A stretch of DNA of 64,000 nucleotides from Megalobrama amblycephala (taxonomy: Eukaryota > Chordata > Actinopteri > Cypriniformes > Xenocyprididae), in assembly GCF_018812025.1 (NCBI RefSeq), contig NC_063050.1, positions 58,106,147-58,170,146 on the forward strand. Reading direction: 5' to 3'. This document shows positions 1 to 12,889 of this stretch, piece by piece; position 1 is the first letter of the stretch, and every line of letters begins with the position of its first letter. A program made the position numbers and the translations under genes. Below the pieces are notes generated by a model that searched no databases, was not told the origin of the DNA, and saw only the letters and a list, made by a program, of their open reading frames with translations.

Positions 1-475
1 CATCATATCCAGCCGATTTATGTGCCAGGAACGCTGATGGTCCTTCCATAGACCCAGAGCTGAGCAACCACTCATGATCGCCCCCCAACCTGTGAGGGAA
101 GCATCCGTCGTAAGCATTACGCGACGACAAGGAACCACCAACACAGGTACTTGGGACAGGAACCAAGGCTTTTTCCACACAACCAGAGCATGAAGGCATC
201 GCCGCATAACTTTGATCATGCGAAAAGGATTTCCCCTTGGAGAAAACCCCTTGGTCCTGAGCCACCACTGCAAGAGTCTCATGTGCAGCAGGCTAAAAGT
301 TATCACGTTGGACGCAGCTGCCATGAGACCCAACAGTCTTCGAAACTGTTTGACAGTGAGTGACTGGCCGAGTTTCTCCCCATTCAGGGCATTGAGAATG
401 GAACTCACACGAGCAGGAGACAGATGTGCCTGCATCGTGGTGGAGTCCCAAACTACCCCCTAAGTAGTTGGTAAT

Positions 476-1085
476 TTAAGCCGGAACCAGCACACTTTTC
501 TTGGCATTGAGCCTCAGCACAAGCCTCTTCATGTGTGACAGAACAACATCTTGATGTTGAACTGCCAGATGTTCTGTTGGAGCTATAATCAACCGGTCAT
601 CAATATAGTTCAGTACGCACTTCGTAAATGTACGAGTGATAAGGCCGAAGGGAAAAACCCTGTACAGGTATGCTTCACCCCGAAAGCAAACCTGAGGAAC
701 TTCCTGTGTTGAGGATAGATGGATACATGAAAGTAAGCATCTTTCAGGTCTATCACAACAAACCAGTCCTTGGACCTGATCTGTGGGATAACCCTCCATC
801 CTCCTTTGGAACAATGAAGCACTGGTTGTAAAACCCTGACAGCTTGCTGGGAGGAGAACCCCTTCTATAGCTCCTTTTTGCAAGAGCGTCATAATCTCCT
901 GTTCTATTACCAGAGACTGCTTGGGGGCCACCACTGTGGGAACGACCCCATTAAACTGGGGCGGGCGAGACCTGAATTTGTAACCCTTTTCTATTGTGAG
1001 CAGCACCCATTTTGAAATATTTGGGAGAAGTTTCCATTCTGCCAGAAAATTTACTAAGGGAACCAGTCTCTCGAGACTGGCCTCT
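476..1085 (-). pseudogene. DIRS reverse transcriptase remnant (copy A)
   Basis: Minus-strand translation gives DIRS-type RT blocks (RPPQFNGVVPTV, LLQKGAIE, the active-site box as YIDDR, LNAKKSVLVPA). Compared with copy B, about 84 bases encoding the VLNRSV region near 780-790 and about 43 bases near 620 are missing, so several catalytic blocks are lost or out of frame. The active-site box reads YIDD where DIRS RT usually has YLDD (known family feature). This is a non-functional relic. Confidence 0.8.
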
Positions 1086-1089
1086 GGTG

Positions 1090-1111
1090 TTTTTTTTTTT
1101 TTTTTTTTTTT
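1090..1111. repeat. 22-base poly-T run inside DIRS copy A
   Basis: Copy B has only six T at the equivalent position (62131-62136). The run lies in coding sequence just upstream of the RT region and adds a lysine stretch to the minus-strand frame. It is a local homopolymer expansion or insertion. Confidence 0.85.
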
Positions 1112-2789
1112 GTTTTTTGAGCACTTAACTCGGCACCCTGAAGCGGTAAACTGGCAAGGAACAGCCGAATCAAGTGATGACCGGCCCTCCTCGGAGGATC
1201 GGTGGAGACCGCTGTGACCTGAAGCACACTGTGTGGCAGGGTTAGCAGAACTGCCCCCTGAGGGCGCCAAAGAGGGATGGGTACCATGTATTTTAATACC
1301 CGACCCCCTCTGGAGGGGGCTGCCCTCCAATGTCCCTAGCCACTGGCATCAGGACCTCTTCGAAGCCTTCTTGGTGATAATTACAGTCCACAGATCTGTG
1401 TTACCCCACAAAGACTTCAGCTGTGTCACCTGTCCCTGTCCCCAAGCTTTCTGCGGGGGTGCACGGGTGGTGACACTTTCTTTGGATGAACGGTCAGACC
1501 TGACCTGAACTGACTGCTCTACAACCCTCCTCTTCTTGGAGGAACACTGGAAACCACTGCGCCCTGAAGCACACGAGGTGGCAGGGTTGGCAGAGCGGTC
1601 TCCTTTATTTTCTTTTAAATTCCTCAGAATTTAATGTATTCAATGTGTCATTTAATCCTCAAATTAAATGGAGCCACTGAATATATTTAGAATACAAAAA
1701 AAGAATTATAGCTCGTAATAATTCGCAAGGTATTTTAGGGAATACATATATATAAAACTATGGACACGTGATCTATGCACAGCCTCGGCAAATGCGAGAC
1801 TCGAGCCGTATGTTATTTCTTGCAGATTTAATCTACGTGCTGCCTCAGCAACGCGAGATCCGAGCCTTGCGTTAGACTTTTATTCCCTCGAGAATAAAGC
1901 CAACAGGAGTGGAGCTAAAACACTCCCGCTAGTGCATGCTTCTCTTTAGGACATTTTTATGAATGAACACTGTCACTGTCAGTTGTGAGCTGACGTGCAT
2001 GCTCCACTCCCAGCAAACAACACATAAATCGTGTGTATCCCCACTCGCTTTGTAGTGTAGCGCTGGGGGAAACGTGATTCAACTGCTGTTCACTATTGAC
2101 TATTTAAACGTGTGATTTTGAAACACAATATGTGTGTGAGGTGGCGGAGTCCTCAGATCTTTCTTCGATATCACAATATCCACCTCCTCAGAGCTGGACA
2201 TGAAATACCAGTGCCTCAACCCGGGGGAAGAAACCGCAGAGCGTGCTTCCACCTGGGAGACGGCACTGAGCCTGGCAGATAAAGGCAGAGAAAGGGCGGC
2301 GCCCGTCTCTAACCTTTCCTATTTGTGAACCCCACGAATGGACCCGATCCGAGGTGAACACTGGAACAGTGTCCTGAGAGTTAGTTTTTCTTCACCACAC
2401 AGCTCCCTCGACAGCTGCCTGGGCATGCTCAACTCCCATTCAACTGCTGTTTTTTTTTCGCCATAATACGTGTCTTTTTTATATATAAATATATGGATTG
2501 GTGTGGGATACTCTTGTCCTCAGACAAAGAGATTGTGACTTGTTTATGTAATAAGACAAACAACATCAAAAAAGACACACAAGATACAGAGAGCGCTTGC
2601 TGAAGACAACAGAAGCTAGCATTCTTTGTTCTGGGTATGCTTTATAGTTTCCTGGTTCGTGACGTCACCCGCCTCTGACGTCTCGTCTCATTATTGGTTA
2701 GATACAAGAGTGCTTCACGACGCAATTACGCAGAGGGTTCCCATAACCTCATATGATGTAACGTCGACAGTTCCCATGAAAGGGAACAG

Positions 2790-3500
2790 TATGTGACAAA
2801 AGAAGTATGTCTGGATCCACAGTATTCATTAAAAAGTAAAACAGTAGGCAAAAACTACCTGGATGACCTGCTACTTCCAGTGAAATTCTGGTGTGTATAT
2901 GATGGACACTTTACTGTCCCATGAGGCCACGGGAGAGGGTTTTTTGTGAATGGCAGTGAAGTGACGAAACTGATGCTGACAGGTCACATGATCATGAGAA
3001 CATGGCGAATGTAGAAAGTCTGGATTACATTCATACTATATAGAACACACTTTTTTAGCAGTAATTATTCTAAATAAGTGCCTACTCAAGAGAGTTTTTT
3101 TAAGTATACTTTATGTAGTAAGTTAACTAGTATCAATGTACTAGTAGTATACTTGTAAGTGTACTATTTCAATACTGCTGGGGACTAAATTGGCCCAATT
3201 TTAGTGTATTAAAGTACTTTTTTAATTTTATATACGTGTGTATACTTTGTGTAACTAGTTTACAACGTTTTTTGTTTGTCGCACATTTCTGCTGCTTCTT
3301 CGCCTGTATTTTGATCCAGAGATTCTGTACTCTTTCAGAAGATGCATAACAGCACCCGCTTTGATAATACTAACCTTATGTCCCATTTCTCGTAGTTTCT
3401 CCTGTTTAAATTTAGGACTGCATGGCACAAGAGAATCTTCAGTTATCTGTTCAGAAGCAACAGAAATACTTTTGTTAGATACAAAATTAAACTGAACCCC
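2790..3500. other. Degenerate repeat, no gene seen
   Basis: AT-rich DNA with several AGTATACTT-like direct and inverted words (about 3050-3170), typical of decayed fish DNA-transposon sequence. No splice-supported coding exon was recognised. Confidence 0.35.
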
Positions 3501-3511
3501 TTTTGATTATT

Positions 3512-4769
3512 TCATAAATAAACCAAAATTTCAGAAAGCTTCAGTCTTAGTAAGAATTTCCAATCCAAACATGCAGTGAATCTACCACAGTCCTCGTTTC
3601 CGCAGCGCACAGCATTATGGGTAGGCCCCTTCCACTCCCTCAGGCAGCTCCAGCAGAAAGTGTATGTCTGTTTCTTGATGGCTGTGCAGATAGTGCAGTG
3701 TACACACAGGTTTGACTCATCTCGTCTTTCCACTAAGGACAGGCACCCTGGACACTTCAGAAATGGTCAGACAGGGGTTTGGGTTATTGTGTGACGGACT
3801 ACAGTATAGGCATGAACTGATGAACGTGTCATTTGAGTTTTTGGTAAACTAATTTTGTAATTTCTGGTTCAGGAAAAATAGCTCACAGCTTTGAAGTCGC
3901 AGAGCTTTCCAGCAGTGAGAAGACAGAGTTTCTCCTCTAAGAATTCCCTCTGTTTGCTCGTCAGAGGAATCAGTCGGCAGATGTCCTGGTAAGACAGCTT
4001 CACTCCACAGGTTTTCTTCTGGCCCGCATTAAATCCAGGACAAGTGAACTCAGTCTGTCTCTGAAATATGAGATCTGGTTAAAGATGTAAAGGCAGCGCA
4101 GGAATCAGTATCTGTCAGGAAGTGTGTACAGAAACTACCTGTTTCAGATAATGCTTGAACCATGCGATGATATAATGTGCTGGCCTTTGATGACCACAAG
4201 GCAGAGCCACTGATGAAACAGAAAGCCATTTCAAAGCTTGATTACTTTCATTTTCATGATAAAACTGCAGCATAGAAATAACTATTGTTGTTTTGTTGTT
4301 GTTATTGTTTTGACATGTCAATACATGTATGAAACATGTTCAAATTAAACATGCTGTTTCAGATTTGGTCACTCTATAATAAAACACAACAGACCTTTAT
4401 TAAAGCTTCACTCACCAGAATCTCCTCCTGATGCTCTTTCTTCAGAATTATGATCTGAAGCTGAAGTTTGTGTTTTGTGGATTCCTTGATTTCAAAATAA
4501 ATAATATTCAGTTTTCTTAATTTAAATGGACTTGTATAGCCTATAGTTCATCTAAAGTCCGGTGCTGGTTAGTTTCACTTTCATGTTAAAGGGGAATTTT
4601 GCATAGAATAATAAAAAGAATAAAATAATGTATAATTATAGATCTGACTTATAATTCTATCAGACATTGATAATTATATCACACAGAAAGACTTACTCAA
4701 GTATTTGAAGACATTCATTATCGCACCATCTTCTGAATGCTCATCCCAGTTTTCGGCTTCTTCAGCCAT
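3512..4769 (-). CDS. RBR (RING-IBR-RING2)-like E3 ubiquitin-ligase protein, five exons, 209 aa
   Basis: Five exons on the minus strand join in one frame: 4769-4697, 4484-4416, 4209-4139, 4060-3887 and 3754-3512, each with AG acceptor and GT donor; total 630 bases, 209 codons plus stop. Start ATG is at 4769-4767 (MAEEAENWDEH). Residues 51-54 (PCGH) and 78-89 (CPGF...C) look like a reduced RING/IBR. Residues 130-170 form the RING2: CPGC at 130-133, VER, CVHCTIC at 146-152, then FCWSC at 162-166 and LREWKGP. The family transfers ubiquitin through a RING2 cysteine (established for RBR ligases); here the position after ERRDE reads SNLC, so the usual GGC active site is not obvious. I recall fish multicopy relatives with similar SNL/TNL wording, so this may be a family feature. 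No canonical full RING1 is visible; the protein is much shorter than classical RBR ligases. Expression and activity are inferred. Confidence 0.75.
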
Positions 4770-4930
4770 TTTTGATTTAATCACTAAAATGTTTCTTCTA
4801 CAAAACTACGAATGTAATTAATGATGAACTCCCATTAGTGAATATAAGCCCATCAGCAGATGCAGGAGCTGATCTGATATATTCTGTTTAGATTTTCGGC
4901 GAAACTGGGCGGAGCTTACATGAATATTCA

Positions 4931-4950
4931 TGAGTTTCCTGTTTCGTTTT
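4931..4950 (-). promoter_or_regulatory. IRF/ISRE-like GAAA cluster upstream of the RBR-like gene
   Basis: Read on the minus strand the site contains AAACGAAA followed three bases later by GAAACT, about 165 bases upstream of the start codon. AANNGAAA is the core recognised by interferon regulatory factors (established). The spacing between the two GAAA units is three rather than the two of a perfect ISRE, so this is only a candidate. Confidence 0.35.
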
Positions 4951-5048
4951 AAAGCGACACTGAAAATATTAGTGCACTCTTTATTACAGAAACTATTTTC
5001 GGTAATGTCATTTCGTTTCAGCGTCGAACGAAGTTACGTTCACAAACA

Positions 5049-5068
5049 CACACACACACACACACACA
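5049..5068. repeat. (CA)n microsatellite
   Basis: Short CA run directly left of the TA-flanked palindrome that starts at 5073. Confidence 0.8.
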
Positions 5069-5072
5069 TGTA

Positions 5073-5983
5073 CAGTCCAAAAGTTTGGAACCACTAAGAT
5101 TTTTAATGTTTTTAAAAGAAGTTTCGTCTGCTCACCAAGGCTACATTTATTTAATTAAAAATACAGTAAAAACAGTAATATTGTGAAATATTATTACAAT
5201 TTAAAATAACTGTGTACTATTTAAATATATTTGACAAAGTAATTTATTCCTGTGATCAAAGCTGAATTTTCAGCATCATTACTCCAGTCTTCAGTGTCAC
5301 ATGATCCTTCAGAAATCATTCTAATATGCTGATCTGCTGCTCAAGAAACATTTATGATTATTTTCAATGTTGAAAACAGTTGTGTACTTTTTCTTTCAGG
5401 ATTCCTTGATGAATAGAAAGTTCAAAAGAACAGCATTTATCTGAAATACAAAGCTTCTGTAGCATTATACACTACCGTTCAAAAGTTTGGGGTCAGTAAG
5501 AATTTTTATTTTTATTTTTTTGAAAAGAAATTAAAGAAATGAATACTTTTATTCAGTAAGGATGCATTAAATCAGTAAAGACATTTATAATGTTACAAAA
5601 GATTAGATTTCAGATAAACACTGTTCTTTTGAACTTTCTATTCATCAAATAATCCTGAAAAAAAATATTGTACACAAATATTTTGTACAATTGTACACAT
5701 TAAATGTTTCTTGAGCAGCAGATCAGCATATTAGAATGATTTCTGAAGGATCATGTGACACTGAAGACTGGAGTAATGATGCTGAAAATTCAGCTTTGAT
5801 CACAGGAATAAATTACTTTGTGAAATATATTCAAATAGAAAACAGTTATTTTAAATTGTAATAATATTTCACAATATTACTGTTTTTTACTGTATTTTTA
5901 ATTAAATAAATGTAGCCTTGGTGAGCAGACGAAACTTCTTTTAAAAACATTAAAAATCTTAGTGGTTCCAAACTTTTGGACTG
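5073..5983. mobile_element. Palindromic (foldback) MITE with TA target duplication, Tc1/mariner-like
   Basis: Terminal inverted repeat CAGTCCAAAAGTTTGGAACC at the left is mirrored at the right; arms of about 400 bases are near-perfect reverse complements (for example the CTCACCAAGGCTACATTTAT word near 5133 reappears inverted near 5910). TA dinucleotides flank both ends (5071-5072, 5984-5985), as expected for Tc1/mariner-type insertion. Near 5470 a related terminus (TTCAAAAGTTTGGGGTCAG) sits in the asymmetric centre, suggesting two related elements or an internal relic. No coding capacity. Confidence 0.75.
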
Positions 5984-5985
5984 TA

Positions 5986-6442
5986 CTGTGTGTGTATATA
6001 TATATCCTACTGTTTATTTATGCTCAGTAGGCTGTAGGCTACATGTCAACATTCTTCATCTTTCTCTTTAAAACACACAATGATCTATATATGAACATGG
6101 TGAAGAACAAGTTTTAGTGCTTTTCTTCAAGCTTCCAACAACAATTAAAATGTTAAAAATGAATTACGAGTGGCTAAAATGATCAACCACAGTAATTCAC
6201 ACATTTAACCTAAAACTAAAAGATTTTTTTTCACAAAACTGTATGTGGAGAAGGCATAATTGGCATACACATTCTGTCATTTTTTATTTGCTTGCTCAGT
6301 TGGTAAATAATTTCTAAAAGTATTAAAGTATTTTACTTTTTTATTATGTTGTTATGTATTTTTTTATTAAGATATCATAGAAACACTTAGAGGTAAACCA
6401 TATTAAAAACAGCAAACATTCAGGGATACTCCTAAATTTATA
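5986..6442. other. Intergenic, AT-rich, no feature seen
   Basis: No open frame, repeat border or splice-supported exon was recognised between the palindromic MITE and the TTAA element. Confidence 0.4.
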
Positions 6443-7417
6443 TTAAAGGTGCTCTAAGCGATCCTGGGTGGAGTAACTTCCTGTTGACGTTCGAAGTGTT
6501 GTCAAACAAAACAGAGGCTAGCTAGACCCTCCCTCCTCCTCCTCCTCTTCGCCGTTCTAAGGGGCATTCACATATCGCGTCACATAAGCGGCCGCGCCGC
6601 ATTCTCCTTCTTTCCAAAGCGCTTTCGCTCCAGTGGCGTCTGTCGTTGCTATGCAACCATGAGCCGCGCTCTCAACCGCGTCGCTTCTATTATGAGCGCG
6701 CTTGCCTAAATTACAGTAAAAGCACTCGACTTTAAGTCACGAGCGTCGATTTAAACCACCGAAATGCGTCCGACGCAACCATTAAACGTTACCGATGCTC
6801 AAATGGCATCTTGGACAAATGTGGCCCAGCTGTGTGAGCACAAGCGCTGCAGGTGTCTGTCAAGAAACAGAAGAGTGTACAAATGTATTCAGGGATTCAG
6901 TACAGTGTTGTTCAGTGCAAGATTTAAGCTAACATAAAGTAAGGGAAAATACTTCCACTAAATGTTAAAAACTAATAATGTATGCAGGCACGTGCACAGG
7001 TAGGGCTCAACCTGTGCAGATCACATGCCCTTTTTGTCCTTACACTCCGAAGTGCCCTTTTTTTTTGGAGGTGTTTTATTTAATTTATTCATTTTCTTCA
7101 ATAAATCAATGCTATTGGTCACCCTTTAAGCATGTCTGACTGATTTACAAATATATTTAGCCTAATAAAAGGTATTAAAAAGAGCTTGTGACAAAATCGT
7201 TTTGGATCCGCTCAAACTGTCAGTCAAACCTCTTAACTCCGCCCCCTGAGTGCCGCGAACTGAAGTTCCACAGCAGAGCAGCTGAACGTCTTGCAACGGT
7301 ACGTTAAATAAATATCTTGTTGTTTGAATAAGTAGGCTACAACGTTGTCTTTACGAAAGAAACACTAGTATGTCTATAAAGTTTCATATTTTATGCATTT
7401 GAGGTCTGAGACCGGCG

Positions 7418-7420
<3 letters not shown>

Positions 7421-7456
<36 letters not shown>
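7421..7456. repeat. (GA)n microsatellite
   Basis: Uninterrupted GA run inside the hAT-like element. Confidence 0.9.
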
Positions 7457-7459
<3 letters not shown>

Positions 7460-8707
7460 CATTTGCCATCTAAGTTAGTCATAGCCAGTAGCATACAAAT
7501 AGCCTTAAATAGCCTGTGCATACAGTAGCATTACATCTTTTATAAATTGAGATTTTGGCCAAACGTATTTTACAACAGGAAAAACTGAGCGCTCATAACC
7601 TATTGACAGACATCCCAACCTGCAAAAAGTCATTTCAGGGAGGTATCTGCTTTTATTTATTTTCCATTGCAACTTTAAACAGGTCTAAGGAGTTTGTTGT
7701 TTTCATGTAGCCTTGGCAACTAGCCTGAATAATATGCACATGAAATGAAACTTGTCAACTCACCTCACTGATAATTGATTGGTTGATTTGCCGAAAAAGG
7801 CCATTCGGGATGCTCTCTGTCATACATGCGCTTCGCACACACGCGCAAGGTCTCTCTCTCGCTCCCTCTCCCTCTCTGCCGTGCGCGCGCTGGTTTGAAA
7901 CACACCGTGTGTCTCAATCAGCTCCCTAGTTCAGTAGTCAGGGCACTGATCAGAGAATCAGCCACATTCACTTTCATGATATACTGATTCACGACCTAGG
8001 GAACTAGGGAGCTAATTGAGACGCAAGGACAGTCTCTATGCGCGCTCTTGCTCGCTCGCTCTAGATTCCGGGAGATTTTAACTAATTTGCGGGCATCAGG
8101 GAGCCGCTATCAATATGCGGGAGACTCCCGGAACTTCCGGGAGACTTGGGATGTCTGTATTGATGATGACGTAGCTAATGTGATGATGTTTTTGCACATT
8201 GCACATTTTGCACACATTCGCTGGTCAAAAACCCAGCGTAACTGCATTTGACTTTGACACAAAGCGAGTGATCCTCGTCAGCTAGGCAAAATATATTTCT
8301 AAGAAATTTCTTATTTGATTTATTATGGCTATATCTGCTGATACACTTAATTCATTAACATTTAATCATATTATATATGGTCACACAGTATGGTTAATGT
8401 TTAAGCTAATGTCTCCCTAGATAATTTTTTTAATCTTGTATTGTATACTACTCCCCGCTCGTCTTCACATGTATAAACATAGAAAAACATGGTTTTACTA
8501 CAGTAATGTTGTAGTAACTAAAAAACATTACAGAATCATCAGGTCACTGTGCTTCTTTATATTTTAATATGCAGAATGTAATGTGTGTGTATTAATGTGT
8601 GTTGAGAGGGACATCCCAGTGGATCACACTGAAGTCATAAACGTCTTCAAGCACATGGCTCACAAAAGATTGCTGTTGTAATTAGTTTTAAAGAAGCCCT
8701 GAAACCC

Positions 8708-8832
<125 letters not shown>

Positions 8833-9653
8833 ATACATATATTATATCTATATAATAGTGAATAAATATAAAGCTTTTGATACTATTATTTTGTGTTATT
8901 TATTGGGGTTGGGGGGGGGGTGCCCTTTTTTAGTTTCGGCACATGCCCCTCAAAAGGTCTGTGCACGGCCCTGAATGTATGTATTGTAACAATGAGAGAT
9001 TTGTATTTTTTGGCAAAATAAAGTTGATATATAGGCTAGCTCCAGTTTTTTGTTTATTTCTGACTCCTCCACGCCACAAGTGTTGCTGGTTTTGTTCCTA
9101 AATTAGTAATTTTTTTATTCCATGCACCTTGTTGGATGTGAGAAGTTGCACCAGACTCTTGCAATTAATAGTATTATATTAGTAGGGCTGGACGATATGG
9201 CCAAAATTTATATCACGATATAATTCTTAATTTCGGTCGATACGATATAATTCCGATATCGATATGAACTATATAATAGCCTCAGAAAAACTGCCAAGAA
9301 CGGCCACAATGGATGTCTGTACCTACAAATGTCTGAAAAAAGAATTTGCCAAATCTATGAAATCTCTTCCTATAAAACTATATAATATTTTAGAAAAAAA
9401 ACAGTACAAATAAATTTATGTTCAGCTTTTATTTGTATTTAGCCTTCATACAAACATAAAAAAATAAACATAAGACTCAATCACTTTAGTAATATTAATA
9501 TCTTTAACATTAAACTATAATGTAGGCTGATTTTATTATCCTTAATATAGATTAAAACAAAAGTGCTTCAGCCAAGATAAAGATTGTGAACAGTAAAAAC
9601 AGAAAAAAACACATTGCTGGGGCAGGGACGTTGTTGAGTGTTGATGACACTAG

Positions 9654-9770
9654 GGGTGCAACGGTTCAAATTGCTCACGGTTTGGTTCGTATCACGGTTT
9701 TAGGGTCACGGTTTTGGTACGTGCTATTAGCACATACTGAACCGTACCGAAACCGTGACCCTAAAAATAG
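9654..9770. repeat. Short palindrome with hAT-like GGGGTGCAACGG end
   Basis: The words ACGGTTTTAGGGTCACGG and its inverse CCGTGACCCTAAAA face each other across a short loop. It looks like one surviving end of another non-autonomous hAT. The partner end was not found. Confidence 0.5.
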
Positions 9771-10466
9771 GACTACTGTCAAATAAAAATAAAGAAAATA
9801 AGAACAAACAATCAAACTACAAGCAACATCACAAATAAGTACAATAAAGCAAATATTCAAATAAAATAAACAGTGCTTTTTAGGTTTTTCAGGTATCTAA
9901 CAGTAGTTTTCAGGTACAGAAAATGGATAAAGTAATCAAATATAAAATAACACTGCATATTATCTTTACTGTATAAAATAAATAAAGATGAATCATTATT
10001 GAAGTTACAAAAACTATTCAGTCAAGAGCAGTGAGTGATTTCTTTGTTATTTGTTGTTTGATTTAACATTAAAAACAGGCAGCAGGAATAGTTTTTTTCC
10101 CCCCTTTAAGACATGCACGGTCCAGTACATATACTGTTACACATGCGCTTTCTTTCTCGACTGTTATACGTTCACTTAAGACATAACTGACTATGTTTGC
10201 TAGGATACTCGACAAGACGGGCATGTTGACATAATTTTTGTATGAATTTGTCCGCCGAAGCGCAAGACTTGAAAGAGAACTCAGTATTTGCGCGCTGACT
10301 GAAATAAGCGTGTGCGCGCTTCGGATGAGCGCACACAAATCTTCTCACAGCGCGCGCGAGTTCTCTTTCGCGTCTTGTTCTCTTTCGCGTCTTGTTCTTG
10401 AAAGTTTAAATCAGCAAGGCTTAAATGAGTTTAGTTTAAACACAGATAGCATCGTGTGCCGTTCAG

Positions 10467-11242
10467 GGGTGTATTCCAGAAAGCAGGGTTAACTTACTGT
10501 CACATATACCCTGAACTCTCGGTTGATTAACCCAAACCTTGCTTACTCGAGGTATGCTGGTTCCAAAAATGCATCCGGGAATAAGTTCAGCCAACCCAGA
10601 GTATGTTCCCGGTTAACACACAAGACATTCTCAACAGAGCGACGAATCGATGATTCACCATGGAAACAGACGCTAAGAAAAAGCGCGCCATTCTACTTCA
10701 TTCTTCTTCTTTTGTTTAATGGCGATTTACATAACCTACTTGGTGCACATCACCACCTATTGGGTGGTTGTGCAATAATTTTTAATCTTAATATTGTTTG
10801 TTTGATGCTAATTATTTAATAAAATATCACATATATGATATGTATTTTATTATAGAAATTATAGCATAGAAAATGTCCTGTTATAAAGATTAAGAAGTAG
10901 ATCCATGTGTGCTATGACAATAAAATTCATATATTAGAATTGAATAAACATTTATATATTGTATAATATAACATTGTGTATATAACTGTAACTATATAAC
11001 AAATTTAGATACATTAATATAACCATATTGATAATATAACACACATCTAAATTCCTCTTAAGCTAACTAACCCTTGAACATAACCTGCTCCGGAGCAGGT
11101 TATGTTCAGAGAGCAAGTTGCTATGGTTACTTACATACCCTAAAAGTCACCTCCGTTTTTGGAACCGAAAGTTGAGGTTATCCGCTTACTTACTCTTAAA
11201 CATACCCAGGTATGTCACATAACCTGCTTTCTGGAATACCCC
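10467..11242. mobile_element. Harbinger-like MITE, CAG target duplication
   Basis: Inverted termini GGGTGTATTCCAGAAAGCAG (left) and GGGGTATTCCAGAAAGCAGG (right, inverted) with CAG on both sides (10464-10466, 11243-11245). The right flank CCCAGGTCT resembles the CCWGGTCT target core that I recall for zebrafish Harbinger3. An internal 16-base palindrome AACCTGCTCCGGAGCAGG lies near 11080. Confidence 0.6.
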
Positions 11243-12153
11243 CAGGTCTCACCTGCGCTCGCGCGCTATCAACACCCGGGTGATAACGGCGTAAATGACG
11301 ACATTAGAGCAGACGGCACTAGCTGTTAACAGTTTACAAAGAGTGACTGTTTTGTCCACACTTTTTGATTATCGTTGTTGTAACGTTTTGCGCATCCATC
11401 GACTGAAACATACATTATCTGAACTCTGTCTGTCTGTTTTCCACGTTGCTATTTTAAACAAACCATATTAACCAATAGACACGCTGAGCACTGGCTGATG
11501 GCTGCGTGTCTCTGTGGTGTACGTCATCACGCAAATAGCCAATCGCGTTCTGCTCTTTCTAACCGCTGCGCCTCAAGTCAGTGAGAAATGCTGTAATATC
11601 GAAATACCGGAAATTTGTTTAAAAATCATATCACCGTTATCGAAAAAAATTATATCGCGATATATATTGATATTGAATTATTGTCCAGCCCGATATATTA
11701 GTAGTATTATATTAGTAATAGTAGCCTATTATATAATTATATTGCACTCTGTAACAATGAGAGAGACACTGCTGTTTACATTTAGTATGTTAAATAAGAT
11801 ATTTATAGTATAGGTATAAAAATATTTTAGTAGGCCTAATGAAATTTGAAGTAAATGAGAAATAATGCAAAGGAAAGTAAATTTTCTGAAATGTTGCGCT
11901 TTCTTGCGCTTGAATGTTAAATGGCCCTCCTATGAGGTGTCAATCACAGAAACGGCCCCCCGCCAATTTGAGTTTGAGACCCCTGTGGTTAAGTGGTCCA
12001 GGCTGCACCAGTTTGTTTTTGTTGCCGTTTTTGGAGCTTGTGGCGACTACAGAGACCGCGTTTTTTGCTAGCGGATAGTGACGAGATGTTTGCTGTATGT
12101 GACAAAAAATGTTTTGGCCTAAAAACGCATGACATAACTTAGAGCACCTTTAA

Positions 12154-12840
12154 AGAACACTAATAATTACAAAGTGACAGTGCCACCTGCAGGCACAATG
12201 CGGAATAACAATATTAATACATGGAGAACACATACTGTATATTCAGGAAGCATTCCCAATCTCCCCCCAAAACGATTAATTTAGGAGACGAACTGCAAAA
12301 TATTTTTGGAGACAAAAAAAAACATGTCTATAATGTGAAAAAAAAAACTTAAATATTAAATATGAATATATGAATTTATTTATATTAAATATAAAATATT
12401 TAAAATTACAATATAGAAAATAACAATATAGTAAACTATAACAGTCAGCTTAAGATAGCTACAAGTAGCTATCTTATTCCTAATTCCAGTTGGATTTCCT
12501 AGTCGGACTTGCCTGAGTTCCAAGTCGGATTTCCCAAGAAACCAAGTCAGAGTTCAGATAAACCAAGTCATAATTCTGTGAAGTACCTTTTTTATTTTTT
12601 ATTCTGTTAACAAGCTTCCATAAGATCGACTCGACACAAAACTGCTCCTTCAGTCTGTGATGCTGCAGAGATTTCTTTGGATTCCGTTTGTATTTTCAGA
12701 CACGAGCGTTTTTCTGTCTTTTGAGAATCATTTGAGAATCGCAGCGTTTCTGTGCTGAAACAGAATCACAAAAGAAGCTGCAGCCAAAGCTAGTCTCTGT
12801 TTGAGTTCGTTCTGCCGTCAGCGAACAGAGACGTGTAGCG
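12154..12840. other. Intergenic; short block of the same degenerate repeat as 41.4 kb
   Basis: Between 12480 and 12575 words such as CCTAGTCGGACTTGCC and CCAAGTCGGATTTCCC occur in tandem; these are reverse complements of the units at 41390-42030. Otherwise AT-rich and without coding exons. Confidence 0.5.
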
Positions 12841-12848
12841 CACAGGTG

Positions 12849-12889
12849 AGGTCAGAGGTCAGAGGTCAGCGCGTGTTTTTGTATAAATA
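12849..12889 (+). promoter_or_regulatory. Triple AGGTCA (two overlapping DR1) followed by TATAAATA
   Basis: Three perfect AGGTCA half-sites at 12849, 12856 and 12863, each separated by one base, then TATAAATA at 12882-12889. DR1 spacing is bound by RXR heterodimers, HNF4 and COUP-TF receptors (established). I cannot assign a downstream gene, so promoter activity is a guess. Confidence 0.3.

Larger units (their letters stand above)
1..2789 (-). mobile_element. DIRS-type tyrosine-recombinase retrotransposon, copy A (5' part, runs off left edge)
   Basis: The first 1.6 kb matches 60911-62700 of this window base for base with scattered changes and small deletions, so this is a second copy of the same DIRS element, also coding on the minus strand. 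The 5' terminal repeat lies at 2619-2724; its reverse complement matches 58987-59092, the terminal repeat of copy B, as expected for the inverted termini of DIRS elements. Only decayed reverse-transcriptase sequence remains coding-like. Between about 1600 and 2600, where a gag would be expected, I see no open frame, so gag is lost or degraded. The right border near 2789 is approximate because the repeats diverge there. Confidence 0.8.
9185..11694. mobile_element. hAT-like element (GGGCTGGACGATAT terminus) with ATATTAGTA flanks
   Basis: The left end GGGCTGGACGATATGGCC is mirrored by TTGTCCAGCCCG at the right; ATATTAGTA flanks both sides (9176-9184 and 11695-11703). The last bases at the right end are not perfectly symmetrical, so the border is accurate to about three bases. 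It carries a local palindrome (about 9656-9768) resembling a second hAT terminus (GGGGTGCAACGG) and a Harbinger-like insertion. No transposase frame is seen. Confidence 0.7.
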
